DNA of 9,298 bases from WVZH01 sp034430425 (GTDB lineage Bacteria; Chloroflexota; Anaerolineae; Anaerolineales; E44-bin32). Shown here piece by piece: positions 6,384 to 9,298 of this stretch. Position numbers and translations under genes: made by a program. The notes beneath the pieces are model-generated. The model made no database searches, had not been told where the DNA came from, and was given only the letters and a program-made list of their open reading frames with translations. The stretch is from the NCBI GenBank assembly GCA_034430425.1, contig DAOUEK010000112.1:1-9298 (forward strand), written 5' to 3'. How positions within the stretch are numbered: the first letter of the stretch is position 1; each line of letters opens with the position of its first letter.

Positions 6384-6692
6384 TCAAGCGCTATCGATTT
6401 CACTCCCCCGGTCTGCTGCGTGCAGTTTCTGACAACCCTGATTATAGTCTGGGGTTACATTCATCGAAATGGAAAAAAGCCGTTCCGAGGATTTAAGTAA
6501 GATGCAAGATCCACGCGTTGGACACATCTCGCATAATGGATATCCGGCGTGCTCAACCAGTTTGCCCATACGAAGCAGCTGGTCGACCATTCCCTCGACA
6601 ACATTCGGGGCTTTGTTAAGCTTGCGTGCGATCTCGTTGAGATCAGCGCCCTGAGGCGTGTTTTTGCAGATTTCAAGGATTCTGGACAACAT
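6384..6692 (-). CDS. feoC: FeoC-like winged-helix protein with cysteine cluster (102 aa)
   Basis: Residues 1-50 form a small winged helix (LSRILEICKNTPQGADLNEIARKLN in outline, then VVEGMVDQLLRMGKL). Directly after it come Cys54, Cys57 and Cys63 in a CX2CX5C arrangement, with a fourth cysteine at 87. FeoC proteins of enterobacteria have a winged helix followed by four clustered cysteines that bind an oxygen-sensitive iron-sulfur cluster and protect or control FeoB. Here only three are close together, so cluster binding is plausible but not certain. The C-terminal 35 residues are unassigned. The gene starts 20 bp after the stop of the FeoB membrane protein. The ribosome binding site is weak (AAGG about 9 bases upstream). 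The position next to feoB strongly supports the name; DNA binding has not been shown for most relatives. Confidence 0.8.
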   Translation of the reverse strand: MLSRILEICKNTPQGADLNEIARKLNKAPNVVEGMVDQLLRMGKLVEHAGYPLCEMCPTRGSCILLKSSERLFSISMNVTPDYNQGCQKLHAADRGSEIDSA

Positions 6693-6712
6693 CCCAACAG
6701 CCCTTCACCGCA

Positions 6713-8410
6713 CTAAGCGAATCCTAATAACCGACCACCCTGAAAAACGAGCACTGAAAATATCCAGGCGATACCCGTTTGCCAAAATGCGGAGAAGATT
6801 GCCCACTTCCAGCCAAACTCACTGCAAATCGTCGCCAGGGTTGCCATACAAGGGATGTAAAGAAGTATGAATACAAGAAATGCCAGCGCCGCCAGGGGCG
6901 AGTAGTGCTGCTGCAGTGCAGTGCTTAAGCGCATATCTTCAGCTATCGGATCTGCGTCATCATACAAGGGTATCCCCGGGGTTAATACATTGAGGAATTG
7001 TTTTCCCGCCTCTCCAGTCGCCCGGACAAATCCCACACCTATCTCCACCAGATCATGACCAAAGCGAGTCGTCTCAATATCCTCGATTTCACCTTCCTCT
7101 CCGACGAATATCTGGGACATGGTGGAGACGACCACTTCCTTGGCCACAAGTCCGGAAACGAGTGAGCCTGCGCTCTCCCAGTTCCCATATCCTGCCGGGC
7201 GAAGGACCGGTGCAATCACGTTGCCCGCTTTGCCAAACCAGCTTTCGCCCATATCAGTGACGCCCCAGGGCAAGTTTAGCAGCAGCCATATCACAACAGA
7301 GGCCGCCAGGATCACAGTTCCCGCGTTGCGAATAAAATCCCCTATTCGCTGGGTGATCTGATCCCAAAGACAGCGCAGAGATGGCATTTGATAGGGCGGC
7401 AGCTCGATGACAAACGAGGTGTCTTGCTGCTGTTTGAACAACGTGCGTGACATAATAACGCCGGCGATGGCCGCTACGACGACGCCAAGCGCATACATGC
7501 TCCAAAGCACCAGGTTGGCGTGACGGCCGAAAAGAGCGAGACCAAAGACAACATACACGGGCATGCGCGCCGAACAGGACATCAGCGGTATGAGCAGCGA
7601 AGTCAAGATGCGATCGCGCCGAGTCTCCAAAGTCCGCGTGGCATAAATGGCTGGAACTGCGCAACCGAAACCCAGGATCAAGGGGACAAAGCTCTTGCCC
7701 CGCAATCCCAGGACGCTCATGAAACGATCCATGACGACAGCCGCTCGTGCCAGGTAGCCGCTGTCTTCCAGAATTCCAATACACAGAAAGAGGAAGAACA
7801 GGCCCGGAATGAAGACCAGCACACCCCCTACACCGGCGAGCACGCCATCCAGGATCAGGCTCCGTAACCATGCGGGAGCCTGCAGGAGCGATAACAAGGA
7901 TGCCATCCAGCGGGTAATGGGCCCGCTGAAAACCGCGTCGATCCAATCCAGATACGGCGCGGAGACATTAACTACCAGGTTGAAAAGCAGATACATCACT
8001 GCGAAGAAAATTGGCAGACTCAACACGGGATGGGTGACGATGCGGTCGATGCGCTCGGAACGAAGCTCGTTCGATGAATCGGGGAACTTACCAACATCTT
8101 CGAGGATGCGACCCACAAATGCATAGCGACGATCGGCGATGGCGATTTCTATGCCGTTTGGCATCTTGGCGTGCAGGCGTTCATGCGAATCTTGCAGGAT
8201 GCTGAGTACAGCATCTCCTCCGTCCAGCGATCGAACCTTTGTGATGAGATCACTCTCACCCTCGAGCAAATTTACTGCCAGCCAGCGCGGATCGTAAACC
8301 TGGCGGATTGCCGCATATTGCCCGATCGCCTCGGCAAGGACTTGAATCTCTGCCTCAAGCTCGCCACCGTAATCGATCATGAACACTGGATTTTCTTGTT
8401 GGACGATCAC
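6713..8410 (-). CDS. feoB: FeoB helical and membrane domain (ferrous iron permease part, 565 aa)
   Basis: This is the transport part of FeoB. Residues 1-110 match the cytosolic helical (GDI-like) domain that normally follows the G domain, including PRWLAVNLLEGE (41-52). The inner-membrane core begins near 125 and shows the first Gate motif region with LEDSGYLARAAVVMDR (214-229), KSFVPLILGFGCAVPA (239-254, Cys250), then PLMSCSARMPVY (275-286). The second gate half contains GLVAKEVVVSTM (420-431) and YIPCMATLA (518-526, Cys521). In E. coli the first motif reads GFGCNVP, so Asn is replaced by Ala here. The start is GTG at 8410, overlapping the TGA of the G-domain gene by 4 bp (GTGA); AAGG lies 7 bases before it, so the start is genuine. 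Together with the upstream gene it makes one full FeoB of about 740 residues in two chains, co-translated from one mRNA. Confidence 0.95.
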   Translation of the reverse strand: MIVQQENPVFMIDYGGELEAEIQVLAEAIGQYAAIRQVYDPRWLAVNLLEGESDLITKVRSLDGGDAVLSILQDSHERLHAKMPNGIEIAIADRRYAFVGRILEDVGKFPDSSNELRSERIDRIVTHPVLSLPIFFAVMYLLFNLVVNVSAPYLDWIDAVFSGPITRWMASLLSLLQAPAWLRSLILDGVLAGVGGVLVFIPGLFFLFLCIGILEDSGYLARAAVVMDRFMSVLGLRGKSFVPLILGFGCAVPAIYATRTLETRRDRILTSLLIPLMSCSARMPVYVVFGLALFGRHANLVLWSMYALGVVVAAIAGVIMSRTLFKQQQDTSFVIELPPYQMPSLRCLWDQITQRIGDFIRNAGTVILAASVVIWLLLNLPWGVTDMGESWFGKAGNVIAPVLRPAGYGNWESAGSLVSGLVAKEVVVSTMSQIFVGEEGEIEDIETTRFGHDLVEIGVGFVRATGEAGKQFLNVLTPGIPLYDDADPIAEDMRLSTALQQHYSPLAALAFLVFILLYIPCMATLATICSEFGWKWAIFSAFWQTGIAWIFSVLVFQGGRLLGFA

Positions 8411-8940
8411 GTAACAACCTTCTTCGGCGTCATTGTTTCTTTTGATACAGCAAGATTTACGATTTCGTCCCGGAGCTCAGCCAACCCCTCTCGACTTCTC
8501 GCGCACATGAAAACCACGGGCGTTCCTCCGAGGCGTTCGGATAGTCTAATGTCGTCGATCTGGTAATCCAGGTTCCTTGCCCGATCCGACATATTTAAGA
8601 CCAAGATCATGGGAACTTGTAGTTCAAGGACCTGTACCACGAGATACAAGTTGCGTTCCAGATTGGTGGCGTCGACCACAGCTACAACAATATCCGGCTT
8701 TTCGAAGAGGATAAAATCGCGGGCGATGACTTCTTCTTCCGAGTAGGCCGTGAGGCTATATGTGCCGGGTAGATCGATAACTTCGATTATTTTTCCGCGA
8801 TGACGGAATTGCCCTTGCTTGCACTCGACAGTCTTTCCCGGCCAATTTCCGACGTGTTGACGAGAACCGGTCAGTGCGTTAAACAGGGTGGTTTTTCCGG
8901 CATTGGGGTTGCCGACCAGCGCGATTTTCAAATCCGTCAT
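8407..8940 (-). CDS. feoB: FeoB GTPase domain as a separate protein (177 aa)
   Basis: This cytosolic G protein domain controls ferrous iron passage through the FeoB membrane part. All G motifs are present: G1 GNPNAGKT (10-17), switch I with Thr37 in GNWPGKTVE (G2), G3 DLPG (56-59), G4 NMSD (116-119), and a G5-like CAR at 146-148. Its length of 177 residues is that of the isolated G domain. It ends just where the helical domain starts in normal FeoB, and that domain continues in the next gene. The ATG at 8940 has AGGAG 4 bases upstream. It starts 53 bp after the FeoA gene. The intact motifs, the domain-boundary split and a proper ribosome binding site for the second gene argue for a real two-subunit arrangement and against a frameshift error. 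Confidence 0.95.
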   Translation of the reverse strand: MTDLKIALVGNPNAGKTTLFNALTGSRQHVGNWPGKTVECKQGQFRHRGKIIEVIDLPGTYSLTAYSEEEVIARDFILFEKPDIVVAVVDATNLERNLYLVVQVLELQVPMILVLNMSDRARNLDYQIDDIRLSERLGGTPVVFMCARSREGLAELRDEIVNLAVSKETMTPKKVVT

Positions 8941-8993
8941 GAATCTCCTATTTCATCCTGTCCGTTTCAACGATGATCGGAGAGCGGGAGAAA

Positions 8994-9298
8994 TTACTCA
9001 TCATCATCGGTTTCATCGACTAGTGTATGCAAGGCATCCAACAAGGACGTAACCCAGGGAGCCCGACGGCCATGATGCTCCCGCCAATCTTTGGCGTGTC
9101 GCCGCCAATTTCTGCGCCATGCCCGTCGGCGATGCCTTGGCCCCGGCCTACGACAAATCGGACGAACGAGAATGTGATGCGCCGTCTGTCGATCGATGGC
9201 AATTTTACTGCCGCGCACCCGGATAATTAAGGGTTGTCCTTGCGTACACTTAAGTACGGCGATTCTGGTGTTTGGAAGCAGTCCTAATTCGGCGAGAC
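8994..9298 (-). CDS. feoA: FeoA-domain protein with long charged C-terminal tail (5' end outside window)
   Basis: One hundred residues are visible, and the frame is open to the window edge, so the start lies outside. The first 46 visible residues match the FeoA SH3-like core: LAELGLLPNTRIAVLK, QPLIIRVRGSKIAI and AHHILVRP. FeoA is a small cytosolic partner of FeoB. After the domain comes an unusual tail of about 54 residues, very rich in Arg, Trp and His (RRAWRRNWRRHAKDWREHH), ending in acidic DETDDDE. Normal FeoA proteins of about 75 residues have no such tail. The visible part could also be the C-terminal FeoA-like domain of a DtxR-type regulator; the missing N-terminus would decide this. 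It is the first visible gene of the feo operon and sits 53 bp before the FeoB G-domain gene. Confidence 0.8.
   Translation of the reverse strand, partial: LAELGLLPNTRIAVLKCTQGQPLIIRVRGSKIAIDRQTAHHILVRPICRRPGPRHRRRAWRRNWRRHAKDWREHHGRRAPWVTSLLDALHTLVDETDDDE

Noticed and set aside
7254..7946. 230-residue minus-strand frame inside the FeoB permease gene
   Set aside because: It is a shifted-frame shadow; the FeoB frame carries all family motifs.
8407..8410. feoB as a pseudogene broken by a frameshift
   Set aside because: The break is at a domain boundary, the second gene has a GTG start with AAGG at correct spacing, and both parts keep all motifs, so a natural split is more likely than a mutation or sequencing error.

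Overview
The window looks like a chromosomal segment of a bacterium, most likely a Chloroflexota (Anaerolineae-like) lineage. That placement is an inference from the gene set: an MrfA/YprA-type helicase, a long ArsR-type regulator, a TrmB regulator coupled to a ZIP transporter, and a FeoB split into separate GTPase and membrane proteins. I see no insertion sequences, phage genes, CRISPR repeats, tRNA or rRNA. All genes look intact except the two cut by the window edges.

Left part, all on the minus strand (1-3570). From right to left these are: a dual-specificity-type phosphatase and exonuclease III (gap 32 bp, probably one transcript); an ArsR-family regulator with a near-consensus promoter and a perfect 20-bp palindrome at its predicted transcription start; a small basic protein of about 82 residues; a strong 14-bp hairpin; and the N-terminal 144 residues of a DEAD/DEAH helicase whose -10 box lies so close to the ATG that the mRNA may be leaderless. 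The sparsest stretch is 433-933, which holds only the helicase -10 box, the hairpin and the small ORF.

Middle part, plus strand (3712-5258). A TrmB-family regulator overlaps a ZIP metal transporter by 4 bp. The pair is driven by a TTGACG-N17-TATAAT promoter with a 24-bp inverted repeat across the -10 box, which suggests autoregulation by the TrmB protein.

Right part, minus strand (5318-9298), convergent with the ZIP pair. This is a ferrous iron uptake operon in the order FeoA domain (start outside the window), FeoB GTPase domain, FeoB helical and membrane domain, FeoC-like winged-helix protein, then a phosphotransferase-fold kinase. Gaps are 53 bp, a 4-bp overlap, 20 bp and 31 bp.

Together, positions 3656-9298 form a two-armed divalent metal uptake locus: a ZIP carrier under a TrmB regulator facing a Feo system that ends in a kinase of unknown substrate. 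The least explained parts are the kinase, the TrmB-ZIP pairing, the charged tail on FeoA, the small protein and the hairpin.
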